Source of the DNA: Thermoplasmata archaeon
GTDB lineage: Archaea > Thermoplasmatota > Thermoplasmata > Lutacidiplasmatales > UBA184
Direction: 5' to 3'
NCBI GenBank assembly: GCA_035622275.1
Contig: DASPVQ010000020.1
Location: 150,067 to 214,066 of the forward strand
DNA length: 64,000 bases
This document shows, one piece after another, positions 8,861 through 18,276 of the stretch. Position numbers and translations under genes: made by a program. The first letter of the stretch is position 1; every line of letters begins with the position of its first letter. The notes beneath the pieces were generated by a model that was not told the origin of the DNA, did no database searches, and saw nothing but the letters and a program-made list of their open reading frames with translations.

Positions 8861-9403
8861 CTAGCGCCACGGATAGTCGTCGTAGGCGATGATCTCGTCC
8901 GGGCTCTTTCGGCCGTCGTCGTCCGCCGGGACCGACGAGCCGTTCGCGTCCGCGGGGTAGCCGATCGGGACGATCGCGATCGGATGGATCCCCTCGGGCA
9001 CGCCGAGCACCGATCGCACCTTCTCCTCGTTGAACTCGATCAGCCAGCGCGTGCCCAGGCCCTCGGAGGTCGCGGCAAGCTGCAGGTGGTCGATCGCGAC
9101 CGCGACATCGAGCGGGTAGGCCGAGATGTACCCCCCGATCGTCACGGGGATGTCCTCTTCCACCGCGAACGCGACGATGACCGCCGGGGCCTCCGCGATC
9201 AACCGGCCCCGGTTCGATGCTTGGGCCAGGAGGCGCTTGCGCTCGTCATCCTGGACGACCACGAAGCGCCAGGGCTGCAGATTGTGTTGGCTCGGCGCCA
9301 GCCGGGCGGCGCCGAGCACTGACTTCAGCTTCTCGGGCGGGACCGGCCGCGACTGGAACTGGACGCATGGGCGGTAGGAGCGGATCGCGTCGATGACGTC
9401 CAT
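8861..9403 (-). CDS. Nitroreductase-family FMN oxidoreductase
   Basis: The protein opens with the family signature IRSYRPCVQFQ and continues with APSQHNLQPWRFVVV, the FMN-binding and dimer-interface region. EGLGTRWL and VPIGYP are further typical motifs. Members bind FMN as homodimers and reduce nitro compounds, quinones or related acceptors with NAD(P)H. At 180 residues it is one of the shorter members. It is the first gene of a probable nitroreductase-RdgB unit. No clear TATA box was found upstream, and the physiological substrate is unknown. Confidence 0.85.
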   Translation of the reverse strand: MDVIDAIRSYRPCVQFQSRPVPPEKLKSVLGAARLAPSQHNLQPWRFVVVQDDERKRLLAQASNRGRLIAEAPAVIVAFAVEEDIPVTIGGYISAYPLDVAVAIDHLQLAATSEGLGTRWLIEFNEEKVRSVLGVPEGIHPIAIVPIGYPADANGSSVPADDDGRKSPDEIIAYDDYPWR

Positions 9404-9564
9404 GGGGAGCGATCGAGCGAGAAACAGTCGGGCGAGGAAAGCCGCGGGGGCCTACCCCTCCGTCATGAGGTGGCGCATTCGTACTTCCGAGTGCGGACCT
9501 TGATAAAAGGGTTTGTGGCTCGAGACGGTCGAGGTCGACCCGTCGCCCGTTCCGAGACTCGATC

Positions 9565-9876
9565 CTACCACGAGCGCGACGAGCCGCTCCCCGTCGGGTT
9601 AGACGTCTCCGCCCAGCGCCCCCGAATCCGTTCGCGGTGACGCTCGGCCCGTCTGAGAAGCAACAGGCCGCCCACGAGCGTCACGACGAGGGCGGCGTTC
9701 AGGTAGACCCCGAGCTTGAACTCGACCAGATCCGCGGGTCCCCCGCTGTTCAGCACCAGAAAGGCGACCGCGCCCTCTCCTATGATGAACAGGCCGACGA
9801 TCCCCACGCGCTGGAGGTCGGACCGCTGCCGATCGTCGGACGCTGCCACCGCAGTCGGACCGCGAACGAACTTCAT
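9565..9876 (-). CDS. Small two-helix membrane protein, hypothetical
   Basis: This 103-residue ORF has two hydrophobic segments (about residues 26-45 and 55-74) separated by a short polar loop, an N-terminus rich in charged residues and an Arg-rich C-terminal tail. No family is recognised. It is preferred over overlapping ORFs on the other strand because of its membrane-protein pattern. It is divergent from smc. No convincing TATA box lies before its ATG. Confidence 0.45.
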   Translation of the reverse strand: MKFVRGPTAVAASDDRQRSDLQRVGIVGLFIIGEGAVAFLVLNSGGPADLVEFKLGVYLNAALVVTLVGGLLLLRRAERHRERIRGRWAETSNPTGSGSSRSW

Positions 9877-9938
9877 GAGAGTTGGGCCCGGACTCGCTGT
9901 GCGGAGAAGCTCGTGGATGGTCCGCTTGCAGTCGCGAG

Positions 9939-9974
9939 GCCTTCTGGGCCCCCACCGGCGGTGGGGTCGAAGGC
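9939..9974. other. Long inverted repeat in the smc upstream region
   Basis: GCCTTC (9939-9944) is complementary to GAAGGC (9969-9974), and nested inside it CCCCACC (9950-9956) pairs with GGTGGGG (9960-9966) around a GGC loop. It lies in the 292-base gene-free spacer between the small membrane-protein gene and smc, upstream of the smc TATA box. It may be a regulator site, an RNA hairpin or a short unannotated RNA; nothing else in the spacer resembles a gene. Confidence 0.4.
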
Positions 9975-10059
9975 GAACTCGCTCGTAGCCCGGCGAGTCC
10001 CTCCGGGACGGGGCCTGACGGGACAGTCCGAGGCCACGACCGCCGGTCGAACCATGCGG

Positions 10060-10067
10060 TTAAATAC
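10060..10067 (+). promoter_or_regulatory. TATA box of the smc-scpA-scpB operon
   Basis: GGTTAAATACC is a good archaeal TATA box. The expected transcription start near 10088 leaves a leader of about 80 bases before the smc ATG, longer than at most genes here. Confidence 0.55.
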
Positions 10068-10168
10068 CGGCGGACAGGACTCGGGACGCGCTGCTGACGA
10101 GTGTCTGACAAACGGGCACGAATCGGCGACGGGACTGGGGATCGAGGCCATCCTACGAGGAACGCTCG

Positions 10169-13100
10169 ATGTATCTCAAGCGGCTGAAACTTAGGAACTT
10201 CAAGTCGTTCGCGGGCGCGACCGAGATCCCCTTCCAGCCCGGGTTCACCGGGGTAGCCGGGCCCAACGGGATGGGCAAGTCGAACATCTCCGACGCCATC
10301 CTGTTCGTCCTAGGGCCGACGAGCTCCAAGGCGCTGCGCGCCGAGCGGCTGACCCACCTGTTCTTCAATGGCGGATCGTCGAAGAAGGCGGCCACCGAGT
10401 GCGAGGTGTCGCTCGTCTTCGACAACTCGGACAAGCTGCTGCCAAACGAGGCCGCGGAGGTCGAGATCACCCGGTACGTCAAGCTCGCCCCCAGCGACCC
10501 GGACGGCTACTACTCGTACTTCTACGTCAACGGCAAGCGGACGACCCAGACCGAGATCGACGGCCTGCTCGCCCACGCACGCCTGTCGGGCGACGGCTAC
10601 AACCTCGTCCAGCAGGGCGACGTCAACAAGATCGTTACGATGGGTCCGGTGCCCCGACGCGGACTGCTCGAACGGCTGGCGGGCATCAGCCAGTACGACG
10701 AGGAGCTCGATCGGGCCGCCACGAAGCGCGCGAACCTCGACCAGAACCTCGCCCGCATTCAGACCCTGCTCGGTGAGATCAAGAGCCATCTCGCCGCGCT
10801 CGAGAGCCAGCGCCTGCAGGCGATCCAGTACAAGCAGCTCCAGGACGAGAAGCGGAGAAGCGAGGCGCGTCTCGCCCGCGCCGGCCACCGCATGGCGGAG
10901 CAGGAGCTCGCGACCTGCCGCAAGCAGGTGGAGTCGGTGCGCTCGGAGATCGGCCGGCTCGACGCGGCGCGTACGGAGCTTTCGGCTCACCAGGAGGAGC
11001 TCGCGCGCCAGGTCGAGGCGGTCGACCGAGAGATCGCGGAGGCCGGCGGCGCGGCCGCGGTGAAGTTCAAGGCCGAGCTCGACGACAAGCGCATGGCGTT
11101 CGCGCGGCTCGACCAGAGTCTCTCCCATCTGCGCGAGGAGCTCGGGGCGATGAGTCAGCAGTCGAAGGAGCTCGACGGCTCGCTCGCCCAGGACGACACC
11201 CACCGCGTCGCGCTCGAAGAGCGACAACGGGAGCTCGCCGAGCGGCTCGCAACACTCGCGAAGGACGCGGAGGCCCACACCGAAGGGATCCGGACCGCGA
11301 CGGGCGGCACGGGGAAGTCGAACGATCGTCTTGCGGCGGCCCGGCGCCAGCAGCTCGATCTCCAGCGCCAGCACGACCTCAAGCAGAAGGGCTGGCAACA
11401 GGCGGTCCAGGACCGAGAGGCCGCGAAGGCGTCGCGGGAGGCCGCGGAGCGAACGCTCGCGCAGGCCGAGGACGACAGCCGCGAACGCGGGGTCGAGGTC
11501 AAGGACCTCGAGCTTCGCCTCCGCGAGGCCGGGGGTCCGAAGGCGGCGGGGCCGTCGACCGGGGATCTCCAGAAGGAGCTGTTCTCGCTCAAGAATCAGG
11601 ACAAGCAGCTCATTGCCGAGGCCGAACGCCTCGCGCGCGAGGTCGGCGAGCTCAACCGCCGCTACCTCGCCCTCGACGCCCGGCTGAAGGCCCGTACGGA
11701 GGGCGGTGCCCGACCGAACGCCCTCGCCGCGGTCGACTACCTGCTATCGCAGCGTAACCTCGGCAAGATCGAGGGCATCCGCGGCACGGTCGAGGAGCTC
11801 GCCGCGTTCGATCCGAAGCTCAAGACCGCGCTGCAGGTCGCCGGCGGCAGCCGCTTCCAGGCGCTGGTCGTCGAGACGGACCGGGTCGCCGAGGAGTGCA
11901 TCCGGCTCCTGCGGGAAGAGAAGCGGGGCCGGGCGACGTTCCTACCGCTCAACAAGATGCTCGCCGGCCGGCCGCACGGCAAGTCCCTCGTCACCGTGCG
12001 GAGCACGGGCGCGGCCGGTTTCGCCATCGACCTCGTGAAGTTCGACGAGGCGCTGCGCCCGGCGTTCTGGTACGTCTTCGGCGAGACCGTCGTCATGAAC
12101 GACCTGGCGAGCGCCCGCTCGGAGATGGGCGGGGTCCGGCTCGTCACCCTCCAGGGAGACCTGATCGAAGCGACGGGCGCCATCAGCGGCGGCTACCTGG
12201 ATCCGACCGCCCAGGGTCGTGGAGCGGACAGTGCGATCGAGCTGAAGCGACTCGGCGACGAGTTGCGGGAGAAGGGCAGCGCGGAGACCGCCGCCCGCGA
12301 TCAGCTGACCCAGGTCAGCGAGCGGATCCGCACGGTCAGCGAGGAGCTCGCGACGCGATCGATCCGCGACCAGTCGCGCGAGTCGACCCAGAAGATCCTC
12401 GACAAGGACATCGCCACCGCCCGGGGGCGCCTGAAGAGCGCCCAGGAGCTGATCGCCTCGGCGACGGGAGAGGAGAAGCGGGCCGGCGCCGCGTTCGAGG
12501 CGGCGGAGGAGACGGTCCGTTCCCTGGCCGCCGAGATCGCCACGCTCAAGGAATCGATCGCCAAGGCTCAGGAAGCCTACCTCGGCCAGCTGCCCGAAGC
12601 GCTCGGCGCCCGGCTGCGGGGCCTGCAGGAGGCGGCCCAGAAGACCAGCGAAGAGCGGGTCCGGGTGAACGGGGAGCTCGAGGCCGCGCGGGCCTCCCTT
12701 GCGGCGCTCGTCAGCGGCCTCGCGGCACGACGCACCGAGGGGAAGGCGGCCCTCGACGCGATCGCGGCGAAGCGCAAGGAGATCACCAAGACCGAGAAAG
12801 CGGTCCACGACGCCAAGGCCGCGCTCGACGCCCTCAAGTCGGTGGAATCCAAGCAAACCGAGTCGCAGAAGGCGCAGACCGAGACGAAGCGCGGGCTGGA
12901 GGAGCAGCGCCTCGAGGTCACGCGCAAGCTCGGCGAGACCGGGGCGAACCTCGACACTCGGCGCGCGCTGCTCACGCAGGAGGAGACGCGTCTCGCCGTG
13001 GCCGAGTCCAAGTTCCACGAGCTCGAGGAGGCCCTCCACCAGTTCCCCGAGCCCGAGCCCGACGAGAAGCCGATAAGCATCGAGGAGCTCAAGCGGAAGA

Positions 13101-13795
13101 TCACGGCCCTCGAGCAGCAGCTGGGCACGATGGGCGACGTCAATCTGAGGGCCGTCGAGGAGTACGACGGGGAGAAGACCCGCCTCGACGAGTTCACGGG
13201 CGAGTCGACCCGCCTCACGAGCGAGAAGGACGAGCTCGTCGCGCTCGTCAACGAGATCGAGAAGAAGAAGCGGGAGAAAATCCAGCAGGTCGTCGTCCAG
13301 GTCAACGGCAATTTCCGGGAGATCTACGGGGAGCTGAGCGCCGGCGGCGAGGGCGAGATCGCGCTCGAAAACCCGGACGACCCGCTCGCCGGCGGCCTGC
13401 TGATCAAGGCCCGCCCGGTCGGCAAGACCGTCGCCCGCCTTGAGCAGTTGAGCGGTGGTGAAAAGTCGCTCGCGAGCCTCGCCTTCATCTTCTCGCTGCA
13501 GCGCTACGATCCGAGCCCGCTCTACGTGTTCGACGAAGTCGACATGTCGCTGGACGGGCTCAACGCCGAGTACGTCGGTCGGCTGCTGCGCCACAACGCC
13601 GAGCGCGCGCAGTTCGTCGTCATCTCCCTGCGCAAGGTCACGCTCAAGTTCGCGAGCCACCTCTACGGCGTGACGATGCACGGGGACGGCTGTTCCCGGG
13701 TCGTCGGCATCCACCTGGACGACATCCACGACGTCGAGAGCCGCGAGGGCGCCCGGGGGGCCGAAGCCGCACCCCCCGCGCTGGAGGCGCGATGA
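10169..13795 (+). CDS. smc: Chromosome segregation protein SMC
   Basis: The 1208-residue protein has the full SMC layout: an N-terminal ATPase lobe with Walker A GPNGMGKS at residues 31-38, a long coiled coil, a hinge at roughly 515-670, a return coiled coil, and a C-terminal lobe with the ABC signature LSGGEKS near 1094 and Walker B YVFDEVD near 1118. SMC dimers with ScpA and ScpB form a ring that extrudes DNA loops and compacts and separates chromosomes. An ACGAGGAA stretch just before the ATG may act as a weak ribosome site. The stop overlaps the scpA start (ATGA), so the three genes form an operon. Confidence 0.97.
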   Translation: MYLKRLKLRNFKSFAGATEIPFQPGFTGVAGPNGMGKSNISDAILFVLGPTSSKALRAERLTHLFFNGGSSKKAATECEVSLVFDNSDKLLPNEAAEVEITRYVKLAPSDPDGYYSYFYVNGKRTTQTEIDGLLAHARLSGDGYNLVQQGDVNKIVTMGPVPRRGLLERLAGISQYDEELDRAATKRANLDQNLARIQTLLGEIKSHLAALESQRLQAIQYKQLQDEKRRSEARLARAGHRMAEQELATCRKQVESVRSEIGRLDAARTELSAHQEELARQVEAVDREIAEAGGAAAVKFKAELDDKRMAFARLDQSLSHLREELGAMSQQSKELDGSLAQDDTHRVALEERQRELAERLATLAKDAEAHTEGIRTATGGTGKSNDRLAAARRQQLDLQRQHDLKQKGWQQAVQDREAAKASREAAERTLAQAEDDSRERGVEVKDLELRLREAGGPKAAGPSTGDLQKELFSLKNQDKQLIAEAERLAREVGELNRRYLALDARLKARTEGGARPNALAAVDYLLSQRNLGKIEGIRGTVEELAAFDPKLKTALQVAGGSRFQALVVETDRVAEECIRLLREEKRGRATFLPLNKMLAGRPHGKSLVTVRSTGAAGFAIDLVKFDEALRPAFWYVFGETVVMNDLASARSEMGGVRLVTLQGDLIEATGAISGGYLDPTAQGRGADSAIELKRLGDELREKGSAETAARDQLTQVSERIRTVSEELATRSIRDQSRESTQKILDKDIATARGRLKSAQELIASATGEEKRAGAAFEAAEETVRSLAAEIATLKESIAKAQEAYLGQLPEALGARLRGLQEAAQKTSEERVRVNGELEAARASLAALVSGLAARRTEGKAALDAIAAKRKEITKTEKAVHDAKAALDALKSVESKQTESQKAQTETKRGLEEQRLEVTRKLGETGANLDTRRALLTQEETRLAVAESKFHELEEALHQFPEPEPDEKPISIEELKRKITALEQQLGTMGDVNLRAVEEYDGEKTRLDEFTGESTRLTSEKDELVALVNEIEKKKREKIQQVVVQVNGNFREIYGELSAGGEGEIALENPDDPLAGGLLIKARPVGKTVARLEQLSGGEKSLASLAFIFSLQRYDPSPLYVFDEVDMSLDGLNAEYVGRLLRHNAERAQFVVISLRKVTLKFASHLYGVTMHGDGCSRVVGIHLDDIHDVESREGARGAEAAPPALEAR

Positions 13796-14742
13796 CGATC
13801 AGCGGACCGGAGGCGAGCGAGCTCGCGGCGCCGAACGCGGTGCCACGCGACGCCGCCGAGAAGGTGCTGCGCTACCTCGTCTTCCACCGCTCCCTGCTCG
13901 GAGAGGCCGAGGACACGGGCGTCCTTCTCGAGCGCTACCTCACGCTCGTGCGGGACCTCAAGGAAGGGGTCCACATCGTCATCCCCGACCCGTTCCAGAA
14001 GGCGATGGCCCTTCTCTTCGAGCTCGTCATGGAGGAGGAGTTCGACCCGTGGGAGATCGACCTCGTGAAGTTCACCCAGTCGTACCTCGAGCGCGTGCGC
14101 GAGGACGGGGCCGTCAACTTCGCGATCGCCGGCCGGCTCGTCTACATGGCGTGGAGCATCCTCTACCTGCAGTCGGAGGTCGTGCTGAAGACCCGGGACG
14201 TCCCCGCCCCGGGAGATGGGCCGGACGCGGAGGGGCCCGCCGACGACGGCTATCTGCCGCTCCTCGAGACGCCCGAGGCGGTCGACGTCACCACCGCGGT
14301 CCTCGACGGCGCCGAGCCGCCGCCGCTGCTGGAGATGGTCCGCCACCCCGAGACCCGACCGGTCTCCCTGCTCGAGCTCGTCCGGGCATTCGGCGAGGCC
14401 GAGGCGGACGCCCGACATGCGATCCGGGTCCAGGAGCTACGGGAGCGGCTCCGCGAGGAGCAGCAGGCCCCGCCCGAGGTCCTTGTCCACGGCGACCTCC
14501 CCGAGCACGATCTCGTCGACACCTGGGAGGCCGCGCGGCGCCACCCGATCGGCGAAGCGTTCGCGCTCCTCGAGCTATGGAACCCGCTCAGCGGCCGCGA
14601 GCAGCTCGTGGCGCTGTTCCTCGCCGCGCTGTTCCTCGCCCGGGAGGGTTCGATCGAGCTGCGACAGTCCACGCTCGGCGAGTCGCCCGTGCTCCTCGTG
14701 CGGTCGCTCGACGCGCGTCCTGCGCCGGTCGCGGAGGCCTAG
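13792..14742 (+). CDS. scpA: Segregation and condensation protein A (kleisin)
   Basis: This 316-residue kleisin links the two SMC heads. The N-terminal region contains the acidic FDPWEIDLVKFTQSYLERV motif near residues 84-102, typical of ScpA, followed by helices and a C-terminal winged-helix segment (HPIGEAFALLELW and SIELRQ). It overlaps smc by four bases and is followed three bases later by scpB. The middle section (about 140-180) is Pro/Glu-rich and probably disordered. Family and operon context agree. Confidence 0.93.
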   Translation: MTISGPEASELAAPNAVPRDAAEKVLRYLVFHRSLLGEAEDTGVLLERYLTLVRDLKEGVHIVIPDPFQKAMALLFELVMEEEFDPWEIDLVKFTQSYLERVREDGAVNFAIAGRLVYMAWSILYLQSEVVLKTRDVPAPGDGPDAEGPADDGYLPLLETPEAVDVTTAVLDGAEPPPLLEMVRHPETRPVSLLELVRAFGEAEADARHAIRVQELRERLREEQQAPPEVLVHGDLPEHDLVDTWEAARRHPIGEAFALLELWNPLSGREQLVALFLAALFLAREGSIELRQSTLGESPVLLVRSLDARPAPVAEA

Positions 14743-14745
14743 GCC

Positions 14746-15399
14746 ATGCCCTCCAAGCTCGACGAGCTGGTCCTGCAGGTCGAGGCGGTCCTCTTCGCGG
14801 CGGGCCGACCGCTCAGCGTGAAGGAGGTCACGACCGCGCTGAACCTCGAGGACTACCGGCCCGTGCTCAAGGCGATCCGGACGCTCGAGCAGACCTACGC
14901 GAACCGCCAGTCGGCGCTCGAGGTGCGGCGGGTCGGCGATCGTTACGCGCTGCAGCTCGAGGAGCGGTTCGTCCCGACGGTCCACGCGGTCACGCCCGTC
15001 GAGATGGCCCCGCGGACCCTGCGGGCGCTCACGCTGATCGCCTACCACCAACCGATCCTCCAGAGCGTGCTGGTCCGCATGATCGGCGACGTCGCCTACG
15101 AGGAGGTCCAGCACCTGCGGGGCCTCGGCCTCGTCCGGACCGAACCGAAGGGATCGACCCTCGAGCTCACGACGACCCGCCGCTTCGCCGAGTACTTCGG
15201 CATCGCGTCGACCCGCCCCGAGGAGATCCGCCGATTCCTCGAGCAGAAGCTCGGGGTCGCGGCCCCCGAGGCGAGCGCGCCCGACGCGAGCGCGGCGGCC
15301 GCCCCCCCGCCCGACGCGGCCCCGCTCGCGCCGGCGCCGCCGAGCGCGCCGGCGGCCGAGGCCCCCCTCGCGGCGCCGGAAGCCAAGCCATCGCTCTGA
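14746..15399 (+). CDS. scpB: Segregation and condensation protein B
   Basis: The 217-residue protein has the tandem winged helices of ScpB: VEAVLFAAGRPLSVKEV starts the first, and LTLIAYHQPI followed by GLVRTEPKGS lies in the second. ScpB binds ScpA and regulates the SMC ATPase cycle. The last 45 residues are an Ala/Pro-rich tail and probably disordered. It follows scpA by three bases and ends the operon. Confidence 0.92.
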   Translation: MPSKLDELVLQVEAVLFAAGRPLSVKEVTTALNLEDYRPVLKAIRTLEQTYANRQSALEVRRVGDRYALQLEERFVPTVHAVTPVEMAPRTLRALTLIAYHQPILQSVLVRMIGDVAYEEVQHLRGLGLVRTEPKGSTLELTTTRRFAEYFGIASTRPEEIRRFLEQKLGVAAPEASAPDASAAAAPPPDAAPLAPAPPSAPAAEAPLAAPEAKPSL

Positions 15400-15439
15400 T
15401 CGGCCGCGGAGCACCGGCCCCGGCCCGGCGGCGTGCGGA

Positions 15440-17758
15440 CTAGAACGCGCCGCACCGCGGACAGCGCACCGGCTCGGCCGGTCGCGGCGTGCCACAGTAC
15501 GGGCACAGGAACGTCGCGTACGAGCCGGGCGGCGGTGGCACGGCCGCGAGCGAGCTTCCCGGCGCCGGTGGGGGAGGCGCGGCCCCGAACGGCGGCGGCG
15601 GGGGTGACCGCTCGCGACGGCCGGGACGGGCGAGGGCGATCACGAGGATCACCGCGACCGTGATCCCGATCCCGAAGATCAGGAACAGCTCCGTCCACGG
15701 GACCGGCGGGCTGGGGGCCGCCGCGGGAAGTCCGGGCGTCGGGCCCGTGTAGACGTAGTCGCGGATCGTCGCGTTCGCGTCGACGCGGTAGAGCGACGGG
15801 CCGAGCGGGACCCCCCAACCGGTCGTGGGGTCCCAGCCGGGGCCGGCCGAGAAAAAGTAGTTCGAGCCGTTCTCGACGTCGAGGTACGGGTCGGAGGGAC
15901 CCGGATGGGCCCAGAAGTAGCTGCCGATGCGGTAGAGCTCGGGGTCGAGGAAGCCGAAGGCGTGGTGCGAGACCGCGATCTCGTCGGTAAGCAGGCCCGC
16001 GAACGCGGGGGCGGCGATGCTCGTCCCTTCGAGCACCTCGTAGTAGACGTTCCCTTCGGCATCGGCGTAGACGAAGGCGATCGTCGAGTTCCCCGGGAAC
16101 GCGATGTCCGGCTCGGCCCGGTTCAGGGTGCCGACGCCTTGCTTGACGGTCGCATTGGCGATCGGCCACTGCGCCGCGGAGTGGAACTGCCAGTCCGGCT
16201 CGGGGTAGACCGTGCTGATCCCCCCCTCCGTGCCGGCGTAGGTCCCGGGCCCCCCGGTCGTGTCCCACCAGGTGTCGAGGGCGACGATGCCCGAGGCGTT
16301 CGCGTCGTACTCGATCGTCAGCGACGTCTCGTTGATCCAGCCCGCCGGGGCACCGCCGAGGTCGAGGGAGACGCCGCCGACCGCGACCGAGCCCGAGAGG
16401 TTGAACGCCGCGGAGGCGGGCCACAGCGGCCAGGGTCCGGCGCTGCGCATCGTCAGCTGGTTCGGCGCGTTGCCCTGATCGCCGCTGGCCGCGATCACCG
16501 TGACCCCCATCGCTGCCGCCTCCTCGAGCTCCTGGTCCCAGAGCGTGTCGTTGAGGTCCGCGATCCCGAACGAGCAGCTGATCGCGCCGAGCACCTGCGA
16601 GCCGTAGTCGTAGGCGAGCGCGCTCGCAAGGTCCTGGTCGAAGAACGACGCGACGTCGGCGTCGGTCTCGGCCGAGGCCAGCAGGCTGCCGGCGAAATAG
16701 AAGTTGTAGAGCCCCGCCCCCGGCGCGAGGCTGCCGGCCATCTCGAGGTCGAGCGCGTTCTCGATCGAGTCATCGGTCGTGTCGTTGATCGTGCCGAACG
16801 GTCCGGGTAGCGGCGGCGTCACCCCGCCGACGGTGACGGGCACCCCGACGAGCGGCGCGGCCCGAGAGACCGGCAGCCAGGCGGGAGCGAGGGTCGCGTT
16901 GAAGTACGTCTCGACGACGTTCGGGTCCCACGGCGGCGTGTTGACATTGTCGGTCTGGTTGTAACCGCTCGCGAGCAGCGTGGCGATGGCGAGCCCCGTC
17001 GGGAACGTGGCGTTGGCGATGCTCGAAACGTTGCCGGGCAGCAGCTCGTCCGCCCCGAAGGCGTTGGTGAAGTCGGAGCCGACGAAGAAGTTGAACCCCG
17101 TGTCGTTGTCGTGGGCGAACAGCCCGTCGCCGAGCCGTCCGACCGGCCCCCCGGACCGGATCGCGAGGTTATCGGTCGTCCGTGCGTCGGGCGCGTTGGT
17201 GAGCCCATCGATCCCCGAGACGAGCCCGCGCAGCCCGGTCGGCAGCTGCGGGGTGCCGACCGCTGTGTACACCGGGCCGCCCTCGGAGGGGAACTCGACC
17301 ATGCGGACGCCGAACAGCGCGTCGACCTCCGCGACGCTCAACGTCGCGCTCACGGACAGACCGTCCGGCGCTACGCGGACCTGGGCGGCACCGGCTCCGG
17401 CGAGCGTGGCCGCCACCGACGCGGCGGCACTCGGCGACGGGGCGAACCGCGCTTCGAACTCCGCATGGGACAGGAACTGTCGGTACGCGCTCGACGCGGG
17501 ATCCTCGACGGAACGCAGGAAGGCATCGAGGCCGGCGGGATCCGGGTAGGCGAGTGCGACGGTGATCTCGAGCGGCTCGCTGGCCGCCATGCTGCGGGCT
17601 TGGACGGACGGCGGAACGGCGACCGCGTCGGTGGTGAACCCGTTCGTCGCGGTCGGGTCCGGTGACGACGCTCGCCCGACGGTCGACGCCAAGCTGGTGG
17701 GAGAAAGTGCCACGACGACCGCGAGCGCCAGCACGACGGGCGCGAGGGGCAGACGCAC
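15440..17758 (-). CDS. Membrane-anchored S53 (sedolisin) protease with zinc-ribbon tail
   Basis: This is a sedolisin (peptidase S53). After a signal peptide (VRLPLAPVVLALAVVVAL) comes a pro-kumamolisin domain, then the catalytic domain with SIENALDLEMA (Glu and Asp of the triad), AASGDQGN (oxyanion Asp) and EGTSIAAPAFAGL (nucleophilic Ser), and a GWDPTTGWG calcium-site region. Such proteases cleave proteins outside the cell, best at low pH. Uniquely placed after it are one transmembrane helix, a Pro-rich linker and a C-terminal CPYC...CPRC zinc ribbon, which should face the cytoplasm. I chose the GTG at 17758 because it starts the signal peptide directly and lies 27 bases from a TATA-like box; an upstream start would add 19 residues. 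Confidence 0.9.
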   Translation of the reverse strand: MRLPLAPVVLALAVVVALSPTSLASTVGRASSPDPTATNGFTTDAVAVPPSVQARSMAASEPLEITVALAYPDPAGLDAFLRSVEDPASSAYRQFLSHAEFEARFAPSPSAAASVAATLAGAGAAQVRVAPDGLSVSATLSVAEVDALFGVRMVEFPSEGGPVYTAVGTPQLPTGLRGLVSGIDGLTNAPDARTTDNLAIRSGGPVGRLGDGLFAHDNDTGFNFFVGSDFTNAFGADELLPGNVSSIANATFPTGLAIATLLASGYNQTDNVNTPPWDPNVVETYFNATLAPAWLPVSRAAPLVGVPVTVGGVTPPLPGPFGTINDTTDDSIENALDLEMAGSLAPGAGLYNFYFAGSLLASAETDADVASFFDQDLASALAYDYGSQVLGAISCSFGIADLNDTLWDQELEEAAAMGVTVIAASGDQGNAPNQLTMRSAGPWPLWPASAAFNLSGSVAVGGVSLDLGGAPAGWINETSLTIEYDANASGIVALDTWWDTTGGPGTYAGTEGGISTVYPEPDWQFHSAAQWPIANATVKQGVGTLNRAEPDIAFPGNSTIAFVYADAEGNVYYEVLEGTSIAAPAFAGLLTDEIAVSHHAFGFLDPELYRIGSYFWAHPGPSDPYLDVENGSNYFFSAGPGWDPTTGWGVPLGPSLYRVDANATIRDYVYTGPTPGLPAAAPSPPVPWTELFLIFGIGITVAVILVIALARPGRRERSPPPPPFGAAPPPPAPGSSLAAVPPPPGSYATFLCPYCGTPRPAEPVRCPRCGAF

Positions 17759-17780
17759 GATGTCGTTACACCCGGTGCCC

Positions 17781-17790
17781 CTAATGATAC
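17781..17790 (-). promoter_or_regulatory. TATA-like box for the S53 protease
   Basis: The minus strand reads GTATCATTAG, centred 27 bases before the GTG at 17758, supporting that start and leaderless transcription. Confidence 0.4.
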
Positions 17791-17817
17791 CGACCGCCGC
17801 GCGGCACTCCGCCAACC

Positions 17818-17826
17818 CCTTTATCC
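17818..17826 (+). promoter_or_regulatory. TATA box for the HIT gene
   Basis: CCTTTATCC is centred about 27 bases before the ATG at 17848, a leaderless spacing. It is divergent from the protease promoter 30 bases away. Confidence 0.5.
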
Positions 17827-17847
17827 CGCCTCGAGGTCCCGACCGAG

Positions 17848-18270
17848 ATGGTCCCGGCCGACGGGCGCGACCCGAACTGCGTGTTCTGCGCGATCGTCGA
17901 AGGTCGCGCGCCGGCGTACAAGGTCTACGAGGACGAGGCGACCGTCGCCTTCCTCGACCTGTTCCCGTTCACGCGGGGCCATCTGCTCGTCGTGCCGAAG
18001 CGCCACGCCCCCCGGCTCACCGACTACGCGCCGGAGGACCAGGCGGCGCTCGTGCGCACGCTCTCGGTCATGTGCCGACGGGCCGAGCGGCTCACCGCCG
18101 ACTACAACGTGGCGATGAACGCCGGCGCCCGGGCCGGCCAGATCGTGTTCCACCTCCACTTCCACGTCATCCCGCGCTATGGGGAGGCGAATCCCTTCCA
18201 CCCCACCCAGCGTCATCGCATCCGCGAGGACGAGGCGGGCCAAGTCGTCGCGGAGCTGTCTCGCCCCTGA
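17848..18270 (+). CDS. HIT-family nucleotide hydrolase/transferase
   Basis: The 140-residue protein has the histidine-triad motif HLHFHVIPR near residue 105 and the N-terminal CVFCAIVEG motif with two cysteines of the usual zinc site. HIT (Hint-like) proteins hydrolyse AMP-linked substrates such as adenosine phosphoramidates or dinucleoside polyphosphates. It lies six bases before the MEMO gene on the same strand, so the two are probably cotranscribed. Motifs and length are normal. Confidence 0.93.
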   Translation: MVPADGRDPNCVFCAIVEGRAPAYKVYEDEATVAFLDLFPFTRGHLLVVPKRHAPRLTDYAPEDQAALVRTLSVMCRRAERLTADYNVAMNAGARAGQIVFHLHFHVIPRYGEANPFHPTQRHRIREDEAGQVVAELSRP

Positions 18271-18276
18271 GCCCCC

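Noticed and set aside
11942-13729. A 595-codon minus-strand frame with Leu/Arg-rich repeats
   Set aside because: It is the mirror of the SMC coiled coil; Glu/Lys-rich codons read as Leu/Arg/Phe on the opposite strand.
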